NCBI GenBank assembly: GCA_963971305.1
Contig: OZ020303.1
Coordinates: forward strand, 64,170,867 to 64,234,866
Reading direction: 5' to 3'
Length of the DNA: 64,000 nt
Source: Arcuatula senhousia
Lineage: Eukaryota > Mollusca > Bivalvia > Mytilida > Mytilidae
Under the pieces are notes generated by a model that saw only the letters and a program-made list of their open reading frames with translations, was not told where the DNA came from and did no database searches. A program made the position numbers and the translations under genes. Below are positions 37,188 to 50,400 of the stretch, piece by piece (the stretch's first letter is position 1; each line of letters begins with the position of its first letter).

Positions 37188-40100
37188 GGGCTTTGTCGCA
37201 GTTTTCACAAAATTGTTCATAAACACTAGTTATTTTGTCATAAATGTCGAATATGATCCAAGCTCATTGTGATCTTAAAATTTGTCAGTTTTCATTATAA
37301 CTGTCATTACAATTTTTGGCAAAATTGTTTGCAAGTACTTGTTATTTTATCATAAAACGTCAAATATAGTCCAAGCCTACTTGTTTTCTCGAAGTCTGTC
37401 AAGTGGATGACTTTCGAGGTATGTCATAATGTCGAATATCACTCAAGCCCTAAAAAACTGCCCAATGATACATTTAGAATTATACAGGCGCTTATAAGTG
37501 ATTTAGAAAAAAAATTGCCACAGACGATAGTCTTACAGTTACCATAATTAAAATTACAAAAAACACACAAAAAAACAAAACATCTAAGTAATATACTGTG
37601 AATCAAAAATAGAAACATATAGTGTAAGACAAGTTTAAGTGACCTAAAGTGTTATAAAAAGTTTCTCGAAAGCTGAACTATTATGCTGTGCATCTTTTTT
37701 CAATATAAAGAACAGATTTGTTTTTGATGAATTGTATATTTTAATTACCACATTGACTTTTCGCTGTGACAACTACAGCCACTTTCTTATTAGGCAAAAT
37801 GCCGTAACAAAGCTTTAGTTTATATAAATATATTAAATTCCTAAGCATAATTTTTCATACTGTTTAATTGACTGTAATTTTTGTGACATCTGTTTAGTGC
37901 AATGAAATTAATACTGAAATTTTATCCATTGTTTGATGAGTTTCAGCAGACGATTGTCTCTAAGACTTATTGTCACGGGGGTATATTCAGTTCAAACTAA
38001 TATTTTATACAAAATTATGTATAAGGAGTTTTAACTAAAAAAAAATGTAAAAATCCAACTTCCGATGGCAAAACTATTCTAAAGAAAATGAAACAATAAA
38101 AGATAAATTGTTATTGAAGACCAAAACAACAACACCCAGTTGTTTTCCCAAACAGTGAAATGAACATGAAACAACGTCAGAAAAAAACGACAATTTTAAA
38201 AATTGTACCAAAACTTCTCACAGTTCCAATTCCCATTTGCTTCCCACACTAATGCGAGGGTGTTTTCAAGAATTGTTGAGTAAGTGAAAACGATCCACAT
38301 CAGTAAACGAAAATACATTGAATCGCTTCCTATACTTATCTGGGCATATTTTTAGCCTACTTATATTACTGCGAATGAGTTTTCAAGAATTGTTGAGAGA
38401 ATATGAAACCGATCCGCATCCATATACGGATACACATTGAATCGGTTGCCTTTTTTATGGCAAAATCAAGACATTCTTGTGAGGTCTATAAAGATAGCTA
38501 TTCTTGTTTTAATATTGTTGGTGATGGCCGGTTAGTGTATCCTTAATTTCCTTTTACTATTATCTTCAAATTTGAGTTGAAGTCCTCAAATAAACTTTCT
38601 ATAGGAATGTTCTCCGATATCAAAAACTACTTAATCTGTAAAATCTTTCAAATGATTCGAATTTAAACATAAATTTCATTTATTGGACATAGTCAGACCT
38701 ACCATCCATCACCAAGATTTTATCTATTAAGAGGAGACAATTAAAATTGATTTATACTTTCTAATAAGTGGTCAATACCCTAAACCGAAAATTTTGCTGA
38801 TCATCTTAAAAATGATTTTTATGGCGCATTTCTAATGATAAACAAAAAAATTAGAAACAAAAATTATGAAAGCTTACAATGTTTTAAGGAAAAAAATTGG
38901 TTTAAAAAAAATCGAAAATTGTCTAGTATAACATCATTTAATGAGAAAATACAGTTTTCTAATTGCCAATGTCATTAAAATATACTCACATTTTTGTCAG
39001 ATATTTTTTAATCCATGTCAGAACTCCATTACAAAAATAAACAAATAAATAAATAAATAAATAATCCAACTTATTTTACTTTACTTCCAGCCTTTTAAAA
39101 ATGTTCGGGACAGTATCATCAAACTTCTTCACCTGAGAATTTCTACCTGAACGATTTTGTAACGACCGATATCATTGGTCTATTTCAGGTAACACAGTCA
39201 AAGCAAATCTGAAAACCGTTACCGTTGAACCGTAAAGTTTATTGTAAAAAAAAGGTTCGATGAAAAAGATAAAACCTTAAAAGGTGCATCAATTACAATT
39301 AAAAAGAATAGGAAGACAATTTCTTAGCGAACAAAGACTCCCACTTAACAACTTAAGCATTTAAAATCTAATTATATCTATAATGAATTGTCATTTTCTG
39401 GGTCTTTTTTTAACAAAAAAGACATACCCTTTAATTCCAGTTCACCTGCGCTGAACAGGTTAAGTAAATCTATACGTATTCCATTGTGTCCCACTCCGGG
39501 CTGTTTATTTTAATTCTTTAATTTCAATTTCAATATTTATTTAAGAAAATCGCAATGAACAGGTTCCAATGTTGATTTGGTCGGGAATTACAAACGGAAT
39601 TTAGAAACTAGTTTTCTACCCCATTTTCTCACCAAAGATTAAGGTTGGATTAAACCAATTAGCACGTAGCTATTGGAAAAATTAATAACATTGTCCTCGA
39701 GAAATGGTTAAAACAACATTTTATTCCAAAATAGTTCCAGATCGTTTCGATAACGAAATTAGTCCAATAATGAAATTAACATGTAGATGTAAAGATACCT
39801 ATAAATCGGTCAACTAGATTATTAAGATTAATTGAATTTCTTATCATAATTATCTACTTAAGAAGGACAAATGAATCTATGATTGATCATAAAAATTAGT
39901 AAGATTAATGGAAATATTCCATTTTACTTAATTATTTTGAAAAAACAAATTGTCATGGAAGTAAGATTAGATAGAAGTTCCTTCTCAATATTACTTCCAT
40001 GGATAGACTATATTACTTCCATGCAAGAACCAAGTCCATGAATGAGCTGAAAAAAAACTATGTCATTTACTATTTATTCTTTCTTTTTCATCTTTTTAAA

Positions 40101-40718
40101 ATCAACTCTTGGTCCAAAGAAGTTTGCAAAAAAAGTTGTCCATATGCAAGCACATATATTAACCCCCCCCCAAATAAAAAGGCCAAGAAAAGGTACTTAT
40201 TTAGGTGCAGTTAAGGTGATTCAACAGAAAACCAAGATCTCAAGAATATCATAATCAGTAAAATTTGTATAAGTTCTAAAATGAGATAACTATACCTACA
40301 TTCACAAAAGCATTTCTTGAAAAGAGGATAGATAGTATCTACTTGTCAGGGATAAAACTACAATCCCGTTACGGCAAACACAGATAACGGGCCGATATAG
40401 GAAGGGGTTATATTTTATGGGGGATTTAAACCTATTTTCCCCTTATTTTGTTTTCTAAGCTGTATAAATATTAGTCTGCCACTTGTCAATATAGGATAAA
40501 AAGGAAAAGTATGTAACACTCAAGTGACATAGATAGATCAGGAGGGTGTCAGGTTGTTGCCCTTGTTTTGACTGATAAGGTGCCCCCTTAAATATGTTTA
40601 TTTGGATAGTTAGAGTCATAATTGCCCTTGTGAAAATTGTAGATCATTTGAAGTAAAAATATTGAATTTGCCTTACAACCCCGTAATTTCAGAAGTTTTT
40701 GGGGATTTTTTACCTTCT

Positions 40719-40780
40719 TATGTCCCACCTACGAAAGTGGAGGGCATATATTGTTTGTCCGTCCGTCCGTTCGTCCATCC
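40719..40780 (+). repeat. Solo cassette 5' end in duplication copy 2
   Basis: TATGTCCCACCTACGAAAGT and GGAGGGCATA form a hairpin, followed by GTCCGTCCGTCCGTTCGTCC. It corresponds to 34739 in copy 1, with one extra spacer unit and a longer loop. Confidence 0.65.
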
Positions 40781-42654
40781 AAAATCAGTTTTACCTATAT
40801 GTTGAAGTTCTTTATTGAGAGGGTGGCCATGTATTAATTTAACGAACATGTGTAGAATGCATTAATCTTGTTATACAATACAAGTACACAGATACTAAGT
40901 CAAACATTTCAGTTTTTATTCATATTCTTTTATTTCCCCTATAATTCTTTAGTTTCTATCTATTTGCTGTTATAGAGTGTTTTTGTCTTTTGTTTATAAA
41001 TCTGTTTTGATTTCACTCCCTCTTTGTTTTTGTAACTAGTTTGCATTTTTAATTCAACAAAAATCATGCTACACACAAAACTACATCTTTTCGTGCCAAA
41101 TAGAAGAATAACATTAGACGCCCATATCGAAGCATTTTAAACATTAATTTACATATCTCAGCAACGGAAAGTTGATATAAGCAAACATATTCGCTGGGTT
41201 TTTCCAACTTTATCCAGACCCTGAGGTTGTAGGTCATGTTACAAATGAACATATCAAAATTGCCGGGCATCGAATAAATTTAGCAAGTTTCTGTCGTAAT
41301 AAGATATAGATATTTCCTGTCAAACAAGGCTTATATATTGTCGGATACTTTCTAAACCACGAAAAATCCCTGTCGTTGAGAAAAAGCGAAAATCTGTCTC
41401 TTTCACTGAAGCAGATTTTTGAAAAGAAAACTGAATATAAATTGATTAAGGCATTAAACTGAAGCAAATGCAATACCAAAGAAAATTTAATCCAGGACTT
41501 TCCAGCATGCGTACTTTTATCGTTCATTTTTATGTTACAGTATTTTTTATAATTATATAGTTCATATTTTAGTCCAAATTACAATTACAAATTTCGGAAA
41601 GAAAAAATAATTTATTACAGATTTCACCAATAAACCAAATTAACAGACTGATGAAAAAAAAAAGCATTCTATGTTGCAGACAAGATTCAGTCTACTATAT
41701 ATGGAATACTGGCTGATATATTAACTTAACATATAAATAAGACCTGAGATAATTAAACCAATAAGTTTTAGTTCATGATAACTTGCGGCCCAGATGAGAT
41801 GAAATATTGAACTACTATATAAATTTCACACCATATAAAGTACTTTGTATATGCGTCTTCAGACAGCAGCAACACAAACATCTCCAGCATTGAGGACTGA
41901 GACCCATTTAGTCGATACCACACCGCATCTAATAATTCAAAATTGACCATTAAAACTTTGGACTCTATATTGTTATTGGGACTTCGATTAGTTCTCAGGC
42001 ATGTTTTTTGTGTTTAGTTCTCTCTTCGATCTACTGACGAAAGCAAGTTGAGCAAACTATGTGAAAAAGTAATTATTTGCATTGAAAGACATATGTTTGG
42101 TATAATGGAACAAATTACCATGATACCTGCTAAAATAAAACTGCATTTGTCGCATAACAATGGGACCACAAAAAGAGTACCAACATCAGATGATGATAAA
42201 TTTATAAATCTATAGAAAATTGAATTAAGATTTAAAATAAATCATTTTATAATATTTATTTTGTTCTTTAAATGGTAAGATATGAACAGATAAAACCGGC
42301 CTTGTGTTTTATCAAGTTGTGTATTCATTACTTTTTCAAAAGAATTTGACAAACGGAACAAACGAACGTCTAAAATAGACACGGCGGAAAAACCAATGCA
42401 CCCACAAGGCCAAATGAATTGGACTGTGGTTTGAAAAAAGGTTATATTTCGTACGTTTATACTAAAACATGATTGCTAAAAACATTATGCATTATGACAA
42501 AATACAAAAGATACAAGCAAAACAACTTTCAATACATGTACAATGATTGTATGAGTTATGAATTTAGAACAAAGCAGCAATAGTTAAAGCTCATCAGTGG
42601 CGTTAAAGTCTAAAGAATGAAAATACATGTATATTAAGTTAAATCATTATGAAA

Positions 42655-44513
42655 GAAGCAGAGGTACCAATGGGGTATCCGAATGTCAAAAGTCCGAAAG
42701 GGCAGAGACAAAACCAGTAAACACCAACAAGAACAGGACAAAAACAGACAACATGTAAAACATGGAAACACAAAACAACTGAATATCAATCAACAACGCG
42801 AACTCCAGTCGAAACAAGAGTGAACTCAGGTGCTCCGGAAGAGTAAGCAGTTCCTGCTTGCTATAGCACACCCGTCGCGTTGCCAATAGTCCATTCAGCG
42901 TGTCAAATCCGGTAAAGGAAGACAAATCAACACCCTACGACAAACCAACATCTGCACTCATCCGAGAGATCGAAATCCCATATTTGTCTATAAGTGCATG
43001 ATGTCTTCCGTAAAATTTCTTGAGTGAAGACAGCAATCGAGGAGCAACATAACCCTGTGTGAGCAATTTTTGTGTCAGACGTGTCGCTCTGCAAAGGAAA
43101 TCGATGTAAGTCCCGCACGCTCTGGAGTAACGAATCAATTGAGATACGTAAACTCCATAAGCTGGAGCGGACGGAATGTTGCCTCACAAGAAGGGGAAGT
43201 TGACGATGGGAAAGTTGAAGTAATCACGTTTGTCATAGAGCCTCGATGAAAGTCTTCCTTGAGAGTCAATTTCGAGATGTAGATCTAAATATGAAGCAGA
43301 CTTCCTAGAATCCGTTGTGTCCTTTATATCAAGCTCCTGTGGATATATGAGATGGAGAAAGTCACCAAATCGAGAATTGTTTAGTGAAAGGACATCATCA
43401 ATATAACGGAACGTGAGCTTGAAAGAGAGAGCTAGTCTACGATTTTTTTTGTCTAGAAGAGATTGCAAGAAGTCTGCTTCATATGAATGAAGAAACAAAT
43501 AGGCAAGCAAAGGTGCACAATTAGTGCCCATTGGAATCCCTATTGTTTGCTGAAAAACTCGTCCACCAAACTGAACAAATATGTTGTCAATAAGAAAGTT
43601 GAGCATGTCGATTATTTGGTCTTCTGTAAATTTGTTCTTTTTCTTAGACTCATTGATGACAAAGTAAGTCTTGGTATAATCGATACCTGCGTTTTCCATT
43701 CTTTTTGAAAAACCTGCGTTTAATCAGCTGTGCCAATCGCGATTTCAGTTGTTCATGTGGAATAGAAGTGTAAAGTGTGGAGAAATCGAATGTTTTGATG
43801 CTGTTACAAGATGAAACTGATTTAGAATTAAGAATCTCCATCAATTCTTTCGAATTCTTCACGATCCACATTTGATTGACACCATTTCTAGAATAACAAC
43901 AATCGTAATATTTCTGGAGGCCGGATTTTACTGCCGTAAGTATTGAAGTCAACAAAACTGAAAGAGGTTTAGTTGTACATTTGGATGACCCTGCAATGAA
44001 GCGCTGTTTGTATGGATTTTTATGTAATTTGGGAATCCAATACAGGGATGGAATGTCATCATTACTGCCACCAACAGAATGGCCGAAGGAGGAAATGACA
44101 GATTTGTGATTGTCAATGATTTCTTCCTTAGACAGTGTTGTAGCCTTGTATGTGGTGCTGTTGCTGGTACAACCAACCCCCAATACTGCTGTCAAACAGT
44201 CAATATAGTGTTTCTTGCTCACAAAAATGATGTTATTTGGTGCTTTGTCTGCAGGTACAACAACATATTTGTCATGTAAGGTGGACAATGTTTTGGCAAC
44301 ATCAGCGTTGCTGAAAATGGATGTTGCCTTAGTGCTCATTGAGCCTTTCAAAGAATTGTTTCTTTTCAAAACCAATGACCTCACAGCTTTTACCCATTCT
44401 GACAAAACGTCACATTCTTTCTCCTGTTCTTTTTTGGCCCATTTTCTTGCATAGTCCTCAACTGAATCCATAATTGTTTTGAAATTATAGCTCCAGTTGA
44501 TTCGTCTTGGCTC
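42655..44513 (-). mobile_element. 5'-truncated Penelope-like retroelement insertion
   Basis: Comparison with copy 1 of the duplication (around 36654) defines the insertion: copy 1 reads ATTATGAAA-ACCAC-GAGAATCGAAC, while copy 2 is split after ATTATGAAA and resumes at GAAAATCGAAC. The inserted DNA carries a reverse transcriptase reading on the - strand and a 3' part reading FTGFDTLNGLLATRRVCYS in one frame. The 5' end is cut within the coding region. GAAA flanks both sides, but a target duplication is not certain because five bases of copy 1 are missing. Confidence 0.85.
42935..44513 (-). pseudogene. Penelope-like reverse transcriptase, disrupted
   Basis: Reading on the - strand, the first frame covers PADKAPNNIIFVSKKHYIDC, YWIPKLHKNPYKQRFIAGSS and the catalytic-aspartate motif FDFSTLYTSIPH. 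The frame then shifts near 43670-43700 and continues with GIPMGTNCAPLLAYLFLHSY and the catalytic YIDDVL. A TGA at about 43184 interrupts the stretch FPFL-stop-GNIPSAPAYGV, after which the same frame resumes with the thumb region SQLIRYSRACGTYIDF. These are the signature blocks of Penelope-like element reverse transcriptases (family knowledge). No GIY-YIG endonuclease is seen. One frameshift, one nonsense codon and loss of the N-terminus make it non-functional. The first nine residues of the upstream open frame come from host flanking DNA. Confidence 0.9.
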
Positions 44514-44973
44514 GAAAATCGAACTAGATCCCCAAAACACTTATGATTGACTTTGGAATAGAATTAGTTTTAAAGGTTGCAAAAAGAAAATTTAGTTGAA
44601 AAATATCCCAGCGGTTGGCAACTGCGTCTTGCCAAAAGACTTATCCAAAGTTATTTGCAATTGTCTTAAAATGTTCAGGTTAGCATTACTATTTTTAAGC
44701 AACCAGAGCACGTACGTTGACTTAGTCCTATATAAGAACACTGAGCATCAAGAAGACAAATAACGGAAGGTGCTAAAGTTTTCATGAATTCTTCACAAAA
44801 CCAACACCTGTTTCCGTGGCTAATTAATATTTTGTCAAAAAACACAGAATTATTGTTCCACAGAACATAAAATTGTCATCTTTGAAATAATCACCCTAAT
44901 TGTTTTCATAACATTACGCATACCATACCATACATTACAAGGTCTTACTTTGATTTACAACTTGTTTTTTATA

Positions 44974-47401
44974 CACTGTAAAAATGACGCTTAGATTCTA
45001 AACGCCTTTATTACACGTTTAGATCTAAACGCGTTTAGGATTATGTTTAAAATCTAAACTTGTACTAATGAAAACCTGTTTAGTGCTAAAAACGTTTAGA
45101 TACTAAACGGGATACTAAATGTCAAATTGAAATAATCTAAACATGTTTAGAGTTTAGATACGTTTAGAATTGTCACGCGGCTTAAGTTGCATGGGCAAGT
45201 TATAATAATCCCAACACATGAACAGGAAAGGACGCCTCTTTATCAAGTATTTTTGGACATCTGTACTAATGCATGCTATGGTAAGGATTCATTGGGGGGA
45301 GGCGTCGAAATTTCTTTCAGTATTCCGTGAAATTTTAGTCTTTTAAAAATCATTTATTTTTTAAAATATCATATCAAACAATAAAAGTTTGTGTTATTTT
45401 TCAATTTGATTTACATGTAAAATGTGAATGAAAATTCAAATTAAATATAAAGTATTTTCTTGGCGGTTCCACACGTGAAGTTTTTAAATTTTTTGAAAGA
45501 TAAGCATGCGCACAACAAAAAATTACCAGAGTTTGAAAACTGTGTGGTTTGTGATGATTTCAAATGCCGACAGGATAAACATGATAAACGATAATTTTAC
45601 GGTAAGAAACTTAAATTATAATTTTTTTATACGTCGTGATAAATGAGCAAACTATCTATGATATATTCTTTGATTATTTTGAATTGGACAATCATGACAA
45701 TAGGGCAAAAAACCGTCAACAGTACACATATGTGCGTTGTATATATAATGCATTACTATTAAAACGGTGATATTTGATCTATATTTTTGTTAAAACATAT
45801 AATTAAAATCACTGTTATTTTTAAATATTTCAAATACGCTCCTGCAATGACTACACATATGCATCTGCTAACTGATTGAGATAATATTGACATGATTGAT
45901 GTGCCTAATCTATATCCTTATCAGTTTTCTCAGGGTAGTGTAATTACACACATTCAATTTGTTTATAATAAACGTTGATAAGACACAATTCCTATACATT
46001 CAACACATTTCGCACACTTAATTTAATAGTCTGTTTATTTTTTACAGACGCCAGTAAACATTTATATGCATTGTGGATGCTACAGCAGTGTAAATTGAAA
46101 ATGACCTGAATTCATGAGGTAGGTTATTCAGCATGCTCAGTAAAACTATGCTATGAGTGTAATTACAAATGGTTAATAAAATGGTTAAAAAATGAATATG
46201 TTGAAAGACATCAAAGTCCATTCTGATTACTGTGTTAAAATAAATTAAAATCCTGGTGTAATCTAAAACAAAGTACAATAAGCGTTTACCCTTTGATAAA
46301 GAGTTCTACAGCATACAGTATAAACTATGTCCATGTCAATTGTAGTGCAAAAAAATCCCAGTGAATTAATATTTTTTTCTATTGCAGGATAAAAAGAAAA
46401 CAGGAAGACTTTATGAACTAAAAAGAACAATCAACAGCATTGAATGATTACTGATAAAGTAAGGAGTGTGAATTGTAAACTGAGATTGGATCTAAATAAC
46501 AAGAACATTGGATACATATGAATCAGTGATTTATATAGATACTTTTTCTTTTGTTTCTTTGGATTTTGCACCTTTTTTTTGTTTTTTATAATAGTTATGG
46601 AATTGTTGTATGGTGACATTTGGTAACTAATTTTATAATAAATTGTATAGTTCAATTGGTTGATGTTCATAAAATTAACAAGGATGTTTTTTACATTTAA
46701 GAATATTTGCTATTCTAAAGAAAATCAAAATTTGTATTCAGAATGATACATGTTTTTACTTTGTATTTTAATAAATTGTTTCATTTCATTATTATTTTTT
46801 CTATATTTTTCACATATGCATCTTACTGTTTACAATTTTGGGCAAAAAATTTAATCAGCTGGTTTTCTGTTTTACCAACAAGGTACTGTAAACGGAGCTG
46901 AAAAATTGAGTATTTCATGTATTTTATAGAATTGTTCAACCTAAACATTTTCATCTTAGTAAAGAGTTTTTACACTTATTCTCACTATTTAATACCACAC
47001 AGAGGAACTCTAGCCAAAAATACAAAAAATAGTTGCTTGAAATAGACCAACGTTCAACTAACCAAACAAAGCTGAATAAACCCAGAAAATCTGGTCGAAA
47101 CAACACAAAAACACTAGTTAGAACATTGACAGGTCCAGGACTTTAGATAAGGTGACGAGGGGAACTGACTATTTCAATATAGGCTGCTTTCCCCGAATTA
47201 ATGGGGGTTATTCTGGGTAAAAGGTCTAAACGCGTGATTATCTAAACACGTTTAGTATCTAAACACATCTTTAATTATTACATGTTTACAATCTAAACGT
47301 GTTTAGATTTTAAACATGTTTAGATTTTTTTGGCGTTTAAAAAAAGGCTTCAAGAAAGTGTTTAGGATTACGTTTAGAATCTAAACGCCATTTTTAGAGT
47401 G
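44974..47401. mobile_element. CACTA-like non-autonomous DNA transposon (2.43 kb)
   Basis: The terminal inverted repeats are CACTGTAAAAATGACGCTTA at the left and, read inward from the right, CACTCTAAAAATGGCGTTTA; both continue GATTCTAAACG. TATA (or TA) flanks both ends. About 200 bases at each end are packed with TCTAAACG / CGTTTAGA motifs, often as palindromes such as CTAAACATGTTTAG. CACTG/CACTC termini, a short target duplication and many subterminal motifs fit the EnSpm/CACTA superfamily (family knowledge). The interior has no transposase-like frame. Boundaries agree with the empty site in copy 1 (about 37100). Confidence 0.75.
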
Positions 47402-47474
47402 TATACATTGTAAAGTACAAATTATCAAGGAATATCGTCGTGAAAACAGGAGAAAATCACGATTTCATTCCCTT

Positions 47475-50400
47475 GTTCTATGTTTCTGTGTAGTCCGTCC
47501 GAATAAATTATGCATCAGCATTGGATCAAGTAAAACCTTGATTATTTTGGTTTTCCAAAGGTCTACTTTGTATTAATGTATTGAATATCGGAATTTTCTG
47601 ACGCCAAACACAAAATAATTATGGTTTATTTACGGGCTATATTACATGGTTTGAATTAACAATGATGGTGGCAAAAGGGTTTCCCATAACCATTGGTAAT
47701 TCCAACAGCTTCAGCTGCAGGTTTTCTGGAAAATCTGGAGAAAAAAAAACTAATGCAAAAAATTCACAAAAGAAATGAAAAAGAAAAGGCTGAAGCGAAG
47801 ACATCATCTGCACGTAACAATCAAATTTAAAGCACGAAAAATATCGCGCATGGCTTAAAAGCATAAAACAGACAAGTAGAAAAAATCGTGCAAAAGCAAA
47901 CATACAACACCATAGCAAGAAATTCATGCACTGTAAGAAACGGACTAAAATAAGGCAAGAAAATCGTGCACTGTAAGAAATGGACTAAAATAAAGCAAGA
48001 AATCGTGCACGTTAAGAAATGGACTAAACTAATGCAAGAAAATAGTACATTGTAAGAAATGTACTAAACCAAAGCAAGAAAAATCGTGCACTGTAAGAAA
48101 CGGACGAATCTAAAGCAAGAAAATCGTGCACAGAAGAAACGGACGAAACTAAAGCAAGAAAATCGTGCACTGTAAGAAACGGACAAATCTAAAGCAAGAA
48201 AATCGTGCCTGACTATAAGAAACGAAAGAAACTAAAGCAAGTTAATCGTGCGTTGTAAGAAATAGACGAAACTGAAGCAAGAAAATCGTGCACTGTAAGA
48301 AACGGGGTAGTAAAACAAGAAATTGAAACCGACAAAACTGAATCAAGAAAGTAACGGTCAAATCCACCCATAAGAATCGGGAACGGCATTGAAGCAGACA
48401 AAAAAAATATGTTTACCGCGTGCATGTAAGGCACTAAACAGATTTGTGTTGTGCGTAGAACATTTCATGGAAAACAAAAAAAAAATGTAAAAAAAAATGA
48501 TTCTAAAGTTAGCATAGTTAATGCAAAAACGTCGAGATATTGAAAAGATGCATAATGATTTTTTTTAAGTTCAGTGTGTCCTTTTTTTTAACCACAACAA
48601 TTTAGATGGCCTTATTTTCTACAGTTTCTTCTAACCACTTATATATATAATTAATAATCAAAAACCCATAAACAAAACCTCTTTTATATTGGGAAATCCA
48701 TTTGTCCACTTTTAGCAAGGACCTAATGATTTTAACATGTGTAAATATGACATTTTATTACTTCATGACACACACTCGCTCAATTACGGGGACATTTAGC
48801 TGTCAATCTGGTACGAATTTATGTCTTAAATGATGAAAAAGTTATCTACCATTTTTTGACAATGAGGTGTTCGTCATCTTGCCCATGGTGTTTGTCAATG
48901 CTATAGTAATTGGTGATCGTACTAAAAATGCCCACAGTCAAAACATTATGTTTTTAAGATTCATTCGATAAATACCATACATCATTTTTTTGACAAGTAT
49001 TTTAACAAAGACATGAAAATCTGTAATTTCAATTTTCGAGGAAATTCCGTTCTGTGACTATGGAAAATCATGACCATAATGGCATCGATTTTCAATTCCG
49101 TCGGTCCGTAATTACCGGGAAACTGTTACGATATTATATGGTCATTAAATTGGGTGTAATTACCCCGGATGCATTATCTAAAAATGTTTTAGATATCCGA
49201 TTTGGTCCAGGTTATTACGAGATAAAGTGTGCTTGCACTACTGAAGAGATGGAGTTTCAAGATACGTTGACAGGAAGCCATAGAAACTATTAATACAAAG
49301 ACAAAACAAAAACAACAACAACAACAAACTGCTTCGTATGCAAACTGACACTTGTTATGTATCTACAAATGTAGCCGCAGAACCCTTTCCTTGCTTTCTT
49401 TAAGTCTTTTTTGGGGGAAGGGGGGGGGGGGGGTCAAAACAGTTTGTACTTTTTAATGTTTTTTTTAAGTGACAGTTGCGTCCCCGCAATTTTGATTAAC
49501 TGAACCTTGGGGAAAAGTTCTGTTTTCTATAAAAAAAAAAATGAATCATGAAAATGAAGCTTCAACTCCAGCAGACCCCCTTAATGCACTTACGACGACA
49601 ATAAAGGTCACCCAGTCCCTTTTCAGTGATTTACCCAAAATCTCAACATATGCCCCCTATTATCAATTTTTACTCACGATATTACATTACATGGAATGTT
49701 ACGATATAATTTTAATTTCAGACTCGTAAATAAACATACCAAATACCCGAATGCAAGTGTACATTACGTTGGTCTATGGGAACACTGCCCGGGACAATAC
49801 CTTTCCATTTATCACAATATTTACCCAAGTTAGGAAAAATAATTTACGGCCGAAAATGCATTGTAAGGAGGAATACACATAGAGGGATTGGTAACTCTAT
49901 CTTGTGAGATACCGCTTAAAAGACAACATCACGCGAGGTTTGTGATAGTTATAAGCAAAGATAAGATCTGCGATTTACAGGTGTCTGACCACAAAGCTTT
50001 GGATCGCAGTCAAATCCGGTTGCCAATTTAAATCTATACCTTTTAATTACAATATTTTTATTGGACTGATCCAAAAAAGAAAAGTTAATACTTTTGATAT
50101 ACTAAGTAGCTAAAATCACATGGAACAGTCAATGGTTTTAATTCAGTAATCGTGTCAAAACATCAAACAGCTGCAGATATGGAAGCTGCAGTCTTAAGTT
50201 TATTTAGCTTTGAGTTTGAATGACATAACTTGTATAAGAATGAAATAAGTGTCCATATCTACAAAACAACGGCATGCAGTTTAAAAATCTGCAATAGGAT
50301 ACAGTCAGCAGTTTTAGAGTGGGCCAGTGGTCGCTTCTCGATCGCAGTCGTGCAGCTGATCCCATATAAGAAACTTCTGGACATATGCATTAATAAGAAG

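Larger units (their letters stand above)
37188..47474 (+). repeat. Tandem segmental duplication, copy 2, carrying two insertions
   Basis: This is a direct repeat of copy 1. Homology ends after GATTTCATTCCCTT, at 37172 in copy 1 and 47474 here. The span is 10,287 bases; subtracting the insertions at 42655-44513 (1,859) and 44974-47401 (2,428) leaves 6,000 bases, against 5,995 for the matching part of copy 1. Both insertions are absent from copy 1, so they arrived after the duplication or were lost from copy 1. Confidence 0.95.

Noticed and set aside
41064..41527. 68- and 97-residue - strand frames in duplication copy 2
   Set aside because: Not recognised, AT-driven, and not preserved as a matching frame in copy 1.
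49054..49293. 79-residue + strand frame beginning MTMENHDHNGIDF
   Set aside because: Composition is plausible for protein, but there is no recognisable domain, neighbour or splice site.
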